Position numbers and translations under genes: made by a program
Origin: Caballeronia pedi
GTDB taxonomy: Bacteria; Pseudomonadota; Gammaproteobacteria; Burkholderiales; Burkholderiaceae
Length of the DNA: 64,000 nucleotides
Reading direction: 5' to 3'
NCBI RefSeq assembly: GCF_001544915.2
Contig: NZ_FCOE02000004.1
Coordinates: 1-64,000 of the forward strand
Shown here: in pieces, positions 8,313-17,667 of the stretch
Layout of the letters: each line of letters opens with the position of its first letter
Position numbering within the stretch: the first letter of the stretch is position 1
Notes under the pieces: generated by a model
Databases searched by the model: none
What the model was told of the DNA's origin: nothing
The model's input: the letters and a program-made list of their open reading frames with translations, nothing else

Positions 8313-10280
8313 TCAGGGAGCGATATAGCCCAGACGCGCCTTCAACGACTGCGGACGGCCTTCGAACAGCGCAGCGTAATACACGGTGTTCGACAGCACG
8401 TTCTTCACGTAATCGCGTGTCTCGGTGAATGGGATGGTTTCAGCAAAAACCGCGCCCTCGACCGGAGCGCGCAAGCCCTGACGCCACTGGCTCGGGCGGC
8501 CCGGACCGGCGTTATAGCCGGCGGTGGCGAGCACGGCCGAGTTGTCGAATTGATTGTAGATCATCGACAGGTAATTCGTGCCGAGCAGGATATTGGTGTT
8601 GATATCGTTCATCTGCGCGCGCGATACCGGACCGAGGCCGATCTTCTTCGCGACGAGTTGCGCCGTGCCCGGCATCAACTGCATGAGACCGCCCGCGCCG
8701 ACTTCCGAACGCGCGTTGATGATGAAGCGCGATTCCTGGCGGATCAGGCCATACGCCCATTCGATGTCAAGACCGGTGTTCTGCGCGTCGCGCTCGACGA
8801 TATCGCGGAACGGCGACAGATAACGCAGCGAGAAATCGTGCTCGGCCTTCGTCTTGTCGGCGGTGTTGACGGTGCGGTCGAACATCTCGATACGTTTCGC
8901 GTACTGCGCGGCGGCGATCAGTTGCCGGTCGGTCATGGTGCGCAGCGGCCAGTTCCATTCGCGGTTGCCTTCGAGACGCATGTTCAGCGCGTAAAAACGC
9001 TGCGACAGCGCGAAGCCCGGCACGGACTGCATCTGCGCGATCTCGGCGTCCGATACAGTTGTGCGCGGCGGCACGGTGATCTTCTGGCCGAGTTCTTCGA
9101 GCGCGAGTTGCCCGTAGAAGTTGTACTGATCCGCGATGGTCTGGAATTCCTGATTCGCCGTGGCCGTGTCGCCGGCCTGCTTCACGGCGCGCCCGTGCCA
9201 GTAGACCCACGACGGCTGCGCGCGCAGCGTCGGCGGCATCTGCTCGATCGACCAGCGCACCATGTTCCAGTCGCCGGCGAGCAGCGCGCTGCGCGTGCGC
9301 CATTCGTACGCCGGGTTCGACAATGGCGCGTTCGCCGACAGCCGATACCAGTCCGCCGCCGCCGGCATGCGCTTGAGCGCCGCCTGATAGCCGATCGTGC
9401 CCCAGCCGGTCGCGCGCTCAGTCGGCGTCAGGCTCGGCGCGACGGAACTGAACGTGGCGGCGGCCATCGCCGGATCGTTGCGAGCCATGCGCGTGACCGC
9501 GAGCAGCGTCAACTGATGCGCCGGCGTGTTCGGCATCACGCCGCGCGCGAGATAGAGCGGCGGCTTGTTGACGGCGTCGTCGAACAGCGAGTCCTTCGGT
9601 TTTTCCTGACCGAGCGCCTCGACGATGTTCGAACCGGTGGTCGTGTAGTTCTGCTCGTAGGCGAGACGGATCTGCTGCCAGATGTCGTCGCTCGTGAACT
9701 GGCCCGACTCCGCGAGCGCGCCGATCAGATCGACGCAGCCGTCGCCGTACCATTTCGGCTCGACGAGCAGCGCGCGCGCCGCGTCCGCGATGTTTTCGCC
9801 GCGCGACAGACGCGCTTCGAGCGCGTAGCACTTGACCTGCGTGTCGTCGTTGAGAACGAAACGGGCGTATTGCTGCTCGAAGTTCTTCCAGTCGTGACGG
9901 CTGCCGAGCACGACGAGATAGTCGTTGCGCATGCGGTCGGCGATCGCCTGGCCGTCGTAGCGCTGCAGGAACGAAAGCACCGGCGCGTCGGGCGCGTCGA
10001 TGCGCGCGTGGCCTTGCGAATCGAAAAGCTGCGGCTTGATCGTGAAGTATTCGATATAGCTCGGCGCCGGGTAGTCCGGAATCTGCGATGCGAGCACGGC
10101 GGCCTTGCCCGCATCGTTCGCGCGCGCGGCATCGCGCAGCTGCATGAAGATGCGGTCGTCGGACGTGGGCGACAGGTCAGCGTCGGGACGGACGGCGGAA
10201 GCCGTGCCGCACGCGACGAGCGTCGCTGCGGCAAGGGCTGCGCTGACCGCGAGATATACTCGTTTGAGGCGTTTTGACAT
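8313..10280 (-). CDS. slt: Soluble-type lytic murein transglycosylase, lipoprotein
   Basis: 655 residues from the chosen start, close to the Slt70 length. The N-terminus is a lipoprotein signal with lipobox LVAC and Cys24. The long helical middle forms the superhelical U-domain typical of Slt. The C-terminal catalytic domain contains YGLIRQESRF, whose Glu is the catalytic acid, then GAGGLMQLMPGTAQ and AGYNAGPGRPSQW. It cleaves peptidoglycan with formation of 1,6-anhydro-muramyl ends, acting at the outer membrane or periplasm. The frame is open 63 codons further upstream, but that stretch is antisense to the cyclo-ligase gene; the start at 10280 places the signal sequence correctly. Confidence 0.93.
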   Translation of the reverse strand: MSKRLKRVYLAVSAALAAATLVACGTASAVRPDADLSPTSDDRIFMQLRDAARANDAGKAAVLASQIPDYPAPSYIEYFTIKPQLFDSQGHARIDAPDAPVLSFLQRYDGQAIADRMRNDYLVVLGSRHDWKNFEQQYARFVLNDDTQVKCYALEARLSRGENIADAARALLVEPKWYGDGCVDLIGALAESGQFTSDDIWQQIRLAYEQNYTTTGSNIVEALGQEKPKDSLFDDAVNKPPLYLARGVMPNTPAHQLTLLAVTRMARNDPAMAAATFSSVAPSLTPTERATGWGTIGYQAALKRMPAAADWYRLSANAPLSNPAYEWRTRSALLAGDWNMVRWSIEQMPPTLRAQPSWVYWHGRAVKQAGDTATANQEFQTIADQYNFYGQLALEELGQKITVPPRTTVSDAEIAQMQSVPGFALSQRFYALNMRLEGNREWNWPLRTMTDRQLIAAAQYAKRIEMFDRTVNTADKTKAEHDFSLRYLSPFRDIVERDAQNTGLDIEWAYGLIRQESRFIINARSEVGAGGLMQLMPGTAQLVAKKIGLGPVSRAQMNDINTNILLGTNYLSMIYNQFDNSAVLATAGYNAGPGRPSQWRQGLRAPVEGAVFAETIPFTETRDYVKNVLSNTVYYAALFEGRPQSLKARLGYIAP

Positions 10281-10299
10281 CGTTATTTCTGGAGCGCGA

Positions 10300-10929
10300 A
10301 TGGTCTTGAACCGAGTCCTGAGATCGGAGGAAAGCATAGCACGCAACGTTTGCGACAAACCCAAGAGCGAGCCCAAAAGCGCCTTGCGCGCCACGCTTCT
10401 CGCGACCCGCGAGGCGCAGAGCGAGCAAGCCGCCCAGGCCGCGAAGAACGAGGCGCTCGCAGCGCGCATTCAGGAACTGCTCGCGCGGCACGTCGCGCGA
10501 TGCGTGGGCTTTTACTGGCCGGTCGCGGGCGAATTCGACGCACGCGAAGCGCTCGCGCACTGGCTCGCCGCCGATGGAGCTCGCGGCGCCGCGCTGCCGG
10601 TGGTCGTCAAACCCCATGCGCCGATGGTTTTCCACGCGTGGAACACGCACGCGCCGATGAAGGAAGGCCGTTACCGGATTCCAGTGCCCGCTGAAGAAAA
10701 GGTCGTGGTGCCGGAACTGCTGCTGATTCCGTGCGTCGGTTTCGATGCGGATCGATATCGGCTGGGTTACGGTGGCGGTTATTACGATCGCACGCTCGCC
10801 GCGTGGCCGAATGGCGCTCGGCCGGCGACGATTGGCATCGCGTACGAATCGGGCAAGTGCGGCGCGCTGCCGCGCGAGGTCCACGACATGCCGCTCGACG
10901 CGATCGTCACCGAATCCGCGATCTATTAG
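10300..10929 (+). CDS. 5-formyltetrahydrofolate cyclo-ligase
   Basis: 209 residues. The C-terminal signature LGYGGGYYDRTLA, preceded by ELLLIPCVGFDADRYR, is diagnostic for the 5-FTHF cyclo-ligase family, which converts 5-formyl-THF to 5,10-methenyl-THF using ATP. An earlier block VGFYWPVAGEFD is also conserved. The start at 10300 has GGAG five bases upstream and leaves 19 bp to the divergent transglycosylase start. It ends 3 bp before the stop of the convergent regulator gene. Confidence 0.93.
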   Translation: MVLNRVLRSEESIARNVCDKPKSEPKSALRATLLATREAQSEQAAQAAKNEALAARIQELLARHVARCVGFYWPVAGEFDAREALAHWLAADGARGAALPVVVKPHAPMVFHAWNTHAPMKEGRYRIPVPAEEKVVVPELLLIPCVGFDADRYRLGYGGGYYDRTLAAWPNGARPATIGIAYESGKCGALPREVHDMPLDAIVTESAIY

Positions 10930-10932
10930 ACG

Positions 10933-11445
10933 CTAAAGCGAGGCCGCCGCGCGCGCGGCGGTATCGTAGAGACCGGACGCATTGCGCATCAATTGCGCGG
11001 CCTCGCCGATCTGCTCGTTGGTGAGGCCGCTCTCGCGCAGCGTCTCGATGAGACACGCCTCGCGCACGTCGCGATACTTGCCGCACAGCTCGCGCCCCGC
11101 CGGGGTCGCGGAGAAGAACACTTCCTTGCCAATTTTCTCGCTTTGCACATAGCCGCGAGCGACGAGTTTCTTCAGTGCATACGTAGCAACGTGCGTGTCC
11201 TCGATGTTCAGCACGAAGCAGATGTCGGCGAGCTTCTTCTTGCGGTCGCGATGGCTCACGTGATGCAGCAGCGACACTTCCACCGCCGTCATGTCCTTCG
11301 CGCCCGCCGCGGACATGCAGCGCACCATCCAGCGATTGAACGCGTTGCCCGCCATGATGAGGCCGTACTCGAATTCCGAGAGTTCCGCGCTGGCTTCGGA
11401 GACGAGATGCTCGGACGAAACGATCTTGGTGGGATTGCGCGGCAT
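10933..11445 (-). CDS. MarR-like winged-helix transcriptional regulator
   Basis: 170 residues. A helix-rich protein with a winged helix-turn-helix in the middle: VEVSLLHHVSHRDRKKKLADI, then VLNIEDTHVATYALKKLVARGYV and the wing FSATPAGREL, which resembles the MarR superfamily pattern of strand, recognition helix and T-x-x-G wing. It is divergent from pxpB with a 183-bp spacer holding three tandem 11-bp repeats, so it is a candidate regulator of the 5-oxoprolinase operon; this is inference. A Met 15 codons upstream (11490) is an alternative start; neither has a clear ribosome site. Confidence 0.8.
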   Translation of the reverse strand: MPRNPTKIVSSEHLVSEASAELSEFEYGLIMAGNAFNRWMVRCMSAAGAKDMTAVEVSLLHHVSHRDRKKKLADICFVLNIEDTHVATYALKKLVARGYVQSEKIGKEVFFSATPAGRELCGKYRDVREACLIETLRESGLTNEQIGEAAQLMRNASGLYDTAARAAASL

Positions 11446-11527
11446 GGCGATGACCGGTTTGGAGTGCGTTGGAGTGTAGCGCAACGTCATTTTTGCGAGC
11501 AATGAGACGCGTCGGCGAAAACGTGAA

Positions 11528-11560
11528 TTGATAATTTCTTGATAATTTATTGACAATGTA
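11528..11560 (+). repeat. Three tandem 11-bp repeats in the regulator/pxpB divergent promoter region
   Basis: Units TTGATAATTTC, TTGATAATTTA and TTGACAATGTA follow one another without gaps at 11528, 11539 and 11550. The first two differ at one base. The spacing of 11 bp is about one helical turn, so a protein could bind the same face three times. The units also resemble -35 elements (TTGATA, TTGACA), and the block is strikingly A/T rich in a GC-rich spacer. Likely operator and/or promoter for pxpB or the divergent regulator; direction unproven. Confidence 0.6.
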
Positions 11561-11628
11561 ACATTCTGCGACGACGCGAAGCTCATCGAATCGACGAGTT
11601 TCGCATCCTGCAAAGGCAAATCAGAGGC

Positions 11629-12282
11629 ATGACAACACCACGAATTCATCCGCTCGGCGACACCGCGCTCGTGTGCGAAGCCGCGCCGCCCGCCACACTC
11701 GACTGCCAGCGCCGCTTCTGGGCGCTGGCTGAGCACGCGCGTCTCATGCCGCACGTCGTCGAAGTGGTGCCGGGCATGAACAACCTGACGATCGTGTTCG
11801 ACCCGCTCGAAGCGGACTACGAAACGCTCGCCGCGCAACTGGAAACCGGCTGGGACGCCGCCGGGACGCCCGATATGGACAGCGCGCAAATCGAGATTCC
11901 GGTGCGCTACGGCGGCGCCGACGGCCCGGATCTCGCCGCGCTCGCGAAGCACACGGGTCTCTCCGTCGACGAAGTGGTGAAACGTCATACGGAAGCCGAA
12001 TACGTCGTGTTCTTTCTCGGCTTTCAACCGGGTTTCGCGTATCTCGGCGGGCTCGATCCGGCGCTCGCCATGCCGCGCCGGGCTGAGCCGCGTCTCGAAG
12101 TGCCGGCGGGATCGGTGGGAATCGGCGGGGCGCAGACGGGCATCTATCCGGCGGTGTCGCCGGGCGGCTGGCAATTGCTCGGGCGCACTGAGCTGAAGCT
12201 CTTCGATCCGGCCAGAAACCCGCCGACGCTGATGCAGCCCGGCGACCGCGTGCGCTTCACGGCGCTGGAGGTGCGCGCATGA
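11629..12282 (+). CDS. pxpB: 5-oxoprolinase subunit PxpB (KipI/AHS1 family)
   Basis: 217 residues. The blocks GMNNLTIVFDP, VVFFLGFQPGFAYLGGL and GSVGIGGAQTGIYP are typical of the AHS1/KipI family. With PxpA and PxpC it forms the ATP-dependent prokaryotic 5-oxoprolinase that opens 5-oxoproline (pyroglutamate) to glutamate. First gene of a five-gene plus-strand run. It overlaps pxpC by 4 bp (ATGA). Confidence 0.94.
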   Translation: MTTPRIHPLGDTALVCEAAPPATLDCQRRFWALAEHARLMPHVVEVVPGMNNLTIVFDPLEADYETLAAQLETGWDAAGTPDMDSAQIEIPVRYGGADGPDLAALAKHTGLSVDEVVKRHTEAEYVVFFLGFQPGFAYLGGLDPALAMPRRAEPRLEVPAGSVGIGGAQTGIYPAVSPGGWQLLGRTELKLFDPARNPPTLMQPGDRVRFTALEVRA

Positions 12283-13319
12283 TCGACGTAATTCGCGCGG
12301 GCGTGCTCACGTCCGTGCAGGACCTCGGCCGACGCGGCTACCGGCATCTCGGCGTGAGCTCGGGCGGGGCGCTCGACGCGCTGTCGCTGGAAATCGGCAA
12401 TCGCATCGTCGGGAACCGGCCGGATGCGGCGGGCATCGAGGTGACCTTCGGGCCGACAGTGCTGCGCTTCAAGCACGCGACGCGCGTCGCCATTACCGGC
12501 ACCGATTTTGGCGCGACGCTCGACGACAAGCCCGTTTATTCGTGGTGGAGCCTGCCGGTGCGTGCGGGCCAGGAACTGACGCTGCGCGGGGCGAAGCGCG
12601 GCATGCGCGCCTACGTGAGCATCGCGGGCGGCATCGACGTCCTGCCGATGCTCGGCTCGCGCTCGACCGATCTCGCCGCGTGCTTCGGCGGCCTCGGCGG
12701 GCGCGCGCTGCGCGACGGCGACCGCCTGCCGGTCGGCGTGCCGCAGCCGCACAAGGGCATTGCGTTTTCGCCGGACGAGCCCGCGTTCGGCGTGAAGGCG
12801 CCGGCGTGGTGCAAGTTCGTGCTCGTCGACGAACCCGTGCGGCGCGGCCGTCATGCGCCGGGCCTCGCGTGGGCGGTGCCGATCCGCGTGCTGCGCGGCC
12901 CGGAGTACGACAGTTTCAGCGACGCGGCGCACGACAGCTTCTGGAACGAGGAATGGACGATCACGCCGAACAGCAACCGCATGGGTTTTCGCCTCGCGGG
13001 CACGGCGCTCGAACGCAGGGAGAAGATCGAGCTGCTGTCGCACGCGGTGTTGCCCGGCACGATCCAGGTGCCGCCGAACGGCCAGCCGATCGTCCTGATG
13101 GGCGATGCGCAGACCACCGGCGGCTATCCGAAGATGGGCGCGGTGATCAAGGCGGATTTGTGGAAGCTCGCGCAAGTGAAGTTGAATGGCGGCGTGCGCT
13201 TCATCGAAACGTCGGTGGAAGAGGCGCGCCACGCGCTCGCCGACGAGCGGCAATACGTGAGCCAGGTGGAAACGGCCATCGCGATGCACGAGGAACGCAT
13301 CGCGCGCGCTGGCTCCTGA
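12279..13319 (+). CDS. pxpC: 5-oxoprolinase subunit PxpC (KipA/AHS2 family)
   Basis: 346 residues. N-terminal [20 protein letters not shown] and the later NRMGFRLAG and [13 protein letters not shown] are landmark motifs of the biotin-dependent carboxylase-like AHS2 domain. It partners PxpB in the 5-oxoprolinase complex. Translationally coupled to pxpB through the ATGA overlap and followed by pxpA after 67 bp. Confidence 0.94.
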   Translation: MIDVIRAGVLTSVQDLGRRGYRHLGVSSGGALDALSLEIGNRIVGNRPDAAGIEVTFGPTVLRFKHATRVAITGTDFGATLDDKPVYSWWSLPVRAGQELTLRGAKRGMRAYVSIAGGIDVLPMLGSRSTDLAACFGGLGGRALRDGDRLPVGVPQPHKGIAFSPDEPAFGVKAPAWCKFVLVDEPVRRGRHAPGLAWAVPIRVLRGPEYDSFSDAAHDSFWNEEWTITPNSNRMGFRLAGTALERREKIELLSHAVLPGTIQVPPNGQPIVLMGDAQTTGGYPKMGAVIKADLWKLAQVKLNGGVRFIETSVEEARHALADERQYVSQVETAIAMHEERIARAGS

Positions 13320-13386
13320 ATCGCAAGCCGTGCGCGAGACGCGGCGCATCACACCCAACATTCAACGGAACGACTGCAAAAACATC

Positions 13387-14136
13387 ATGGAAATCGATCT
13401 CAATGCCGATCTCGGCGAAGGCTGCGGCTCCGATGAAGCGCTGCTCGATCTCGTGAGTTCCGCGAACATCGCGTGCGGCTGGCACGCCGGCGGCGCCACC
13501 GCGATGCGCGATTGCGTGCGCTGGGCCGTCGAAAAGGGCGTGGCCATCGGCGCGCATCCGAGCTTCAACGATCCCGAGAACTTCGGCCGCAGGGAAATGG
13601 ATCTGCCGCCCGAGGAAATCTATGCGGGCGTGCTGTATCAACTCGGCGCGCTGTCGGCGATCGCGCAGGCCGAGGGCGGTCGCATCGCGCACGTGAAGCC
13701 GCACGGCGCGCTCTATAACCAGGCCGCGAAAAGCACCGAAATCGCCGATGCGATCGTCTCCGCCGTCCATGACTTCGATCCGTCGCTGCTCGTGTTCGGG
13801 CTGGCGAACAGCGGGCTGGTCGAAGCGGCGCGGCGCGTGGGCCTCATCGCGATCGAGGAAGTGTTCGCGGATCGCGGTTATCGCGCGGACGGCTCGCTCG
13901 TGCCGCGCAAGGAGCCGGGCGCCTTGCTCGACGACGAAAACCTCGTGCTCGACCGCACGCTCGCGATGGTGCGCGAGCAGCGCGTGCGGGCCGTGTCGGG
14001 CGAATGGGTGCCGCTCAACGCGCAGACGATCTGCCTGCATGGCGACGGCGCGCACGCGCTGGAATTCGCGCGGCGCATTCGCGGCGCGCTGGCGGACGCG
14101 GGCATCGAAGTCCGCGCCGCGCACGCCGCCGCCTGA
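13387..14136 (+). CDS. pxpA: 5-oxoprolinase subunit PxpA (LamB/YcsF family)
   Basis: 249 residues. The N-terminus [20 protein letters not shown] and the segments [18 protein letters not shown] and VKPHGALYN are conserved in LamB/YcsF proteins. PxpA is the third component required for 5-oxoproline hydrolysis. The frame is open 19 codons further upstream, but the canonical NADLGEG N-terminus fixes the start at 13387, although the nearest GGA is about 17 bases away and the ribosome site is weak. A hairpin terminator follows at 14156. Confidence 0.94.
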   Translation: MEIDLNADLGEGCGSDEALLDLVSSANIACGWHAGGATAMRDCVRWAVEKGVAIGAHPSFNDPENFGRREMDLPPEEIYAGVLYQLGALSAIAQAEGGRIAHVKPHGALYNQAAKSTEIADAIVSAVHDFDPSLLVFGLANSGLVEAARRVGLIAIEEVFADRGYRADGSLVPRKEPGALLDDENLVLDRTLAMVREQRVRAVSGEWVPLNAQTICLHGDGAHALEFARRIRGALADAGIEVRAAHAAA

Positions 14137-14155
14137 GGCGCTCATCGAAGAATTG

Positions 14156-14180
14156 AACGCCCCGTCCAGCCGGGGCGTTT
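14156..14180 (+). terminator. Hairpin terminator between pxpA and the DUF969 gene
   Basis: Nine-base stem AACGCCCCG / CGGGGCGTT with a 6-nt loop and a short T run (TTT) after it. It lies 20 bp after the pxpA stop. It may end most pxpBCA transcripts or only attenuate read-through into the two membrane genes. Confidence 0.65.
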
Positions 14181-14270
14181 CAACAAGCGGCCCTGGCAGG
14201 CAAAAGAGCCGCATGTGGTAAAACCACGCGCCCGGTACGAGGCGTGATGTCGATATCGTTTGGAGAACTC

Positions 14271-14990
14271 ATGGCAACCCCTGTCAATTTATGGCCGCTC
14301 ATCGGCGTGGCCGTCATCATCATAGGTTTCGTGCTGCGTTTCAATCCGATGCTGATCGTCGCCGCCGCTGCGATCATCACCGGCTTCGCGGCGCATTTTC
14401 CCGTCGAGCGCATTCTGACCGCGATCGGCAGCGGCTTTCTGAAGACGCGCAACATTCCGCTCATCATCCTGCTGCCGCTCGCGGTGATCGGCCTGCTCGA
14501 ACGGCACGGCCTGCGCGAGCGCGCGCAGATGTGGATTTCGAGCATCAAGGCGGCGACGGCCGGGCGTCTGCTGATCGTCTATCTGTTCGTGCGTGAAATC
14601 ACGGCGGCGGTCGGACTGACGGGTCTCGGCGGCCATCCGCAGATGGTCCGCCCGCTGCTCGCGCCGATGGCCGAAGGCGCCACCGAAGCGCGTTACGGCA
14701 AGCTCTCCGACGCGACGCGCTTCAAGCTGCGCGCGTATTCCGCCGCCACCGACAACGTCGGCCTGTTCTTCGGTGAGGACATCTTCGTCGCGTTCGGCGC
14801 GATCGTGCTGATGGTCACGTTCCTGAAGGAAGCGGGCATCGTCGTGGAGCCGATGCACGTCGCCGTGTGGGGCATTCCCACCGCGATCTGCGCGTTCCTG
14901 ATCCACGGCTTCCGGCTGTGGCTGCTCGACCGCAGGCTCGCGCGCGAACTCGACGCGCTCACGCGCAACGTCGCGGGAGAGAAGGCATGA
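14271..14990 (+). CDS. DUF969 membrane protein, putative permease component
   Basis: 239 residues, strongly hydrophobic with about five to six predicted membrane segments (for example WPLIGVAVIIIGFVL and IPLIILLPLAVIGLL). The block TGLGGHPQMVRPLLAPMAEG and the polar YSAATDNVGLFFGEDIF are conserved-looking loops. DUF969 and DUF979 occur as pairs and here follow the 5-oxoprolinase genes, so transport of 5-oxoproline or a related peptide/amino acid is a reasonable inference; no activity is known to me. The start at 14271 has GGAG five bases upstream; ATG 14247 is also in frame but has no such site. Confidence 0.82.
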   Translation: MATPVNLWPLIGVAVIIIGFVLRFNPMLIVAAAAIITGFAAHFPVERILTAIGSGFLKTRNIPLIILLPLAVIGLLERHGLRERAQMWISSIKAATAGRLLIVYLFVREITAAVGLTGLGGHPQMVRPLLAPMAEGATEARYGKLSDATRFKLRAYSAATDNVGLFFGEDIFVAFGAIVLMVTFLKEAGIVVEPMHVAVWGIPTAICAFLIHGFRLWLLDRRLARELDALTRNVAGEKA

Positions 14991-15943
14991 CGCTCACGAT
15001 CAACTATCTGTTCTATCTGGTCGGCATCATCCTGCTGGTGGTCGGCGGCATGATCATCACGGACAAGTCGCATCCGCGGCGTCTGACCGCGGGCGGCTTC
15101 TGGCTGATCTACGCGCTGATCTTTCTCCTCGGCGACTGGATTCCGGTGACGGTCGTCGGCGTGCTTGTCGTGGCGATGGCGCTGATCGCGGGCTTTCACG
15201 GCGTCACCGGCGCGAAGCCGAAGATGCTCTCCGAGGACACGCGCCGCCAGAGCGCCGTGCGGCTCGGCAACAAGCTGTTCGTGCCCGCGCTGACGATTCC
15301 CGTCGTCACCGTGATCCTCACGCTCGGCGCGAAGTATCTCGTGTTCGGCGGCGTGCCGCTGGTCGAACTGAAGAACGTGACGCTGATCGGCTTCGGCGTC
15401 GGCTGCGTGATCGCGCTCGCGATTGCGTGCGTGATGACGCGCGACACCGTCGGCCAGTCGATGCGCGAGACGCGCCGTCTGATCGACGCGCTTTCGTGGG
15501 CCGCCGTGCTGCCGCAGATGCTCGGCATGCTCGGCCTCGTGTTCTCGGATGCGGGCGTCGGCAAGGCGGTTGCGCACGTCACGACGGCTTACGTGAACAT
15601 GGACTACCGACTGGTCGCGGTGACGGTGTACGTCGTCGGCATGGCGCTATTCACGATGGTCATGGGCAACGGCTTCGCCGCATTCCCGGTGATGACGGGC
15701 GGCGTCGGCGTGCCGATTCTCGTCGGCGTGTTCCACGGCAATCCCGCCACGATGGCCGCGATTGGCATGTTCTCCGGCTACTGCGGCACCCTGATGACGC
15801 CGATGGCCGCGAACTTCAACATCGTTCCAGCGGCGTTACTGGAGTTGCCGGACAAGAACGCGGTGATCAAGGTGCAGGTGCCGACCGCGCTCACCCTTTT
15901 GATCACCAATATTTTTCTGCTCAACTGGCTGATGTTCATCTGA
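14987..15943 (+). CDS. DUF979 membrane protein, putative permease component
   Basis: 318 residues with roughly nine to ten hydrophobic segments. The motif MGNGFAAFPVMTGGVGVPIL followed by GMFSGYCGTLMTPMAANFN resembles the substrate-path loops of secondary transporters. It overlaps the DUF969 gene as ATGA, so the two subunits are coupled. Context with pxpBCA suggests uptake of 5-oxoproline (inference). In many genomes a pyrrolidone-carboxylate peptidase gene follows; none is present here, and the next gene belongs to exopolysaccharide synthesis. Confidence 0.82.
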   Translation: MTLTINYLFYLVGIILLVVGGMIITDKSHPRRLTAGGFWLIYALIFLLGDWIPVTVVGVLVVAMALIAGFHGVTGAKPKMLSEDTRRQSAVRLGNKLFVPALTIPVVTVILTLGAKYLVFGGVPLVELKNVTLIGFGVGCVIALAIACVMTRDTVGQSMRETRRLIDALSWAAVLPQMLGMLGLVFSDAGVGKAVAHVTTAYVNMDYRLVAVTVYVVGMALFTMVMGNGFAAFPVMTGGVGVPILVGVFHGNPATMAAIGMFSGYCGTLMTPMAANFNIVPAALLELPDKNAVIKVQVPTALTLLITNIFLLNWLMFI

Positions 15944-16277
15944 ACGACCGCGCTTCACCTGTGTGCATGCCGCGTAACAAAACCGCGGCACGCACGCACG
16001 CTGGCAACACCTCCCCTTCCCTCTCCTCCCGGCCGCATTCTTACTTCGCGGCATACATTTCTCCAATTTCGTAGACGCGCGTCTACATGTTGCTGACATT
16101 TGGCGGCAATTCGGAACGCGCCTATATCTGCTTGCAGGCAGCCTGACTCAGACTCTGGCGCCCTCGTTGTTCTAGGAAAGCATCGCGTGCTTTTCAAGCT
16201 GACCGAGGGTATCGGTTCGCCGTGTGCGCCGCGTCGCGCGGACGTCGACGAACTGGTTTTTCGCCACCGACTCCGTC
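15944..16277. other. Gene-free spacer ahead of the exopolysaccharide locus, with a 16-bp palindrome
   Basis: About 330 bp with no credible gene. It holds the perfect palindrome GTAGACGCGCGTCTAC at 16071-16086, a plausible operator. A possible -35-like CTGACA follows at 16093, but no -10 stands at a normal distance, so I do not call a promoter. It must contain the start signals of the exopolysaccharide operon. If the upstream GTG at 16224 is the real start of the sugar transferase, the spacer is 54 bp shorter. Confidence 0.5.
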
Positions 16278-17651
16278 ATGCGTCTGCCGAGTTACTCCCA
16301 TTTGCTCGCCTTGCCCGCAGGGCCTGACCTGCTGCTTCGCCTGCTCGAGACAATCGTCGTCGCGGCCAGCGCGCTCGCGGCCCAACGGAATTTCGGCCAG
16401 GGCGTCACCGCCGGCTATGACAGCGCGGTTGCCGCTTTCGCGATCGTCTTCGCGTGGAGCGCGTTGTCCGGGTTCTATGTGAAAAGCCCGACGCGTCGCG
16501 CATCGCTGCCGCGCGCCGTGCTTCTTCCTGCGCTCGGCTGGGTGCTCTGCGAGGCCGGCGCGGTGTGCCTGATCAAGTGGATGCACGGCGAATACCAGCC
16601 TTCGCACGCATGGCTCGCCGGCCTGTTCCTGCCGACGGCCATCGGCGTGATGCTCTGCCGCCTCATCGACCGGATCGCGGGTACGCGCCGTGTGCGTCGC
16701 GTATCGGTGGCGGTGGTCGGGCGCGGCGCGCGTTGCGCGGCCTTCGTGCAGAGCATCGGCGCCATGCCCGATTCGGCGTGCCGCGTCGACGCCCTCTTCG
16801 ACATGGACGCCGATTCCGGCGCGACGGATCTCGACGGTTTCGCCGCGCATGTGCGCGCGCAACGCATCGACGAGTTATGGCTCGCGCTGCCGCTCACGGA
16901 CGAAGCCGCGCTGCTGCGCTTTCTCGACGTCTTCCGCGACGACCTGCTGAACATTCGCTTCGTGCCGGAGATCGACCAGCTCACGCGTTTTCGCGGCGAA
17001 GCCGCCCGCCTCGACGCCACGTTCGCGATCAATCTCGTCGCGGCGCCGCTCACGGCGCGCGCGCTCGCCAGCAAGGCGATCTTCGACCGGATCTTCTCCG
17101 TTTGTGCGGTCGTCGGCATGTCGCCCGTGCTCGTCGGGATCGCGCTGGCCGTCAAGTTGTCGTCGCCGGGTCCCGTGCTGTTCAGGCAGCGGCGCCAGGG
17201 CGCGAACGGCACGCCTTTCGACATCTACAAGTTCCGCACGATGCACACGCACGCGACGGACGACGGCCTCGTCGTGCAGGCGACGCGCGACGATCCGCGC
17301 GTCACGCGCGTCGGCGCGTTCCTGCGCCGCACGAGCCTCGACGAACTGCCGCAGTTCTTCAATGTGCTGCGCGGCCAGATGTCGGTCGTCGGTCCCCGTC
17401 CGCACGCGATGGAGCACGACGCGCTCTATCAGCATGTCGTCGACGGCTACATCCACCGCTACCGCATCAAGCCGGGCATCACCGGCTGGGCACAGATCAA
17501 CGGACTGCGCGGCGAGACCGATTCCGTCCACAAGATGCAGCGGCGGGTCGAACACGATCTCTATTACCTCAGCAACTGGTCGTTCGCGCTCGACATGCGC
17601 ATCGTGCTCGCGACCGTCGTGCGGGGCTTCGTTCATCGCAATGCGTATTGA
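16278..17651 (+). CDS. Polyprenyl-phosphate sugar-1-phosphate transferase (WcaJ/WbaP type), initiates repeat unit
   Basis: 457 residues. The N-terminal half has several hydrophobic segments and a CoA-binding-like domain ([18 protein letters not shown]). The C-terminal third is the bacterial sugar transferase domain: [62 protein letters not shown] and [12 protein letters not shown]. It loads the first sugar phosphate on undecaprenyl phosphate at the inner membrane; the sugar (glucose or an N-acetylhexosamine) cannot be read from sequence. The frame opens earlier with GTG at 16224 (GAGGG upstream at long spacing), giving 475 residues; the start is uncertain. First gene of the locus. Confidence 0.9.
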   Translation: MRLPSYSHLLALPAGPDLLLRLLETIVVAASALAAQRNFGQGVTAGYDSAVAAFAIVFAWSALSGFYVKSPTRRASLPRAVLLPALGWVLCEAGAVCLIKWMHGEYQPSHAWLAGLFLPTAIGVMLCRLIDRIAGTRRVRRVSVAVVGRGARCAAFVQSIGAMPDSACRVDALFDMDADSGATDLDGFAAHVRAQRIDELWLALPLTDEAALLRFLDVFRDDLLNIRFVPEIDQLTRFRGEAARLDATFAINLVAAPLTARALASKAIFDRIFSVCAVVGMSPVLVGIALAVKLSSPGPVLFRQRRQGANGTPFDIYKFRTMHTHATDDGLVVQATRDDPRVTRVGAFLRRTSLDELPQFFNVLRGQMSVVGPRPHAMEHDALYQHVVDGYIHRYRIKPGITGWAQINGLRGETDSVHKMQRRVEHDLYYLSNWSFALDMRIVLATVVRGFVHRNAY

Positions 17652-17667
17652 CTCGCAGGACCCTTCC

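Noticed and set aside
7998..10277. A 759-codon open frame on the plus strand opposite the transglycosylase
   Set aside because: It is antisense to a clear slt gene, is rich in Arg/His/Asp runs and has no recognisable domain. Long shadow frames are expected at this GC content.
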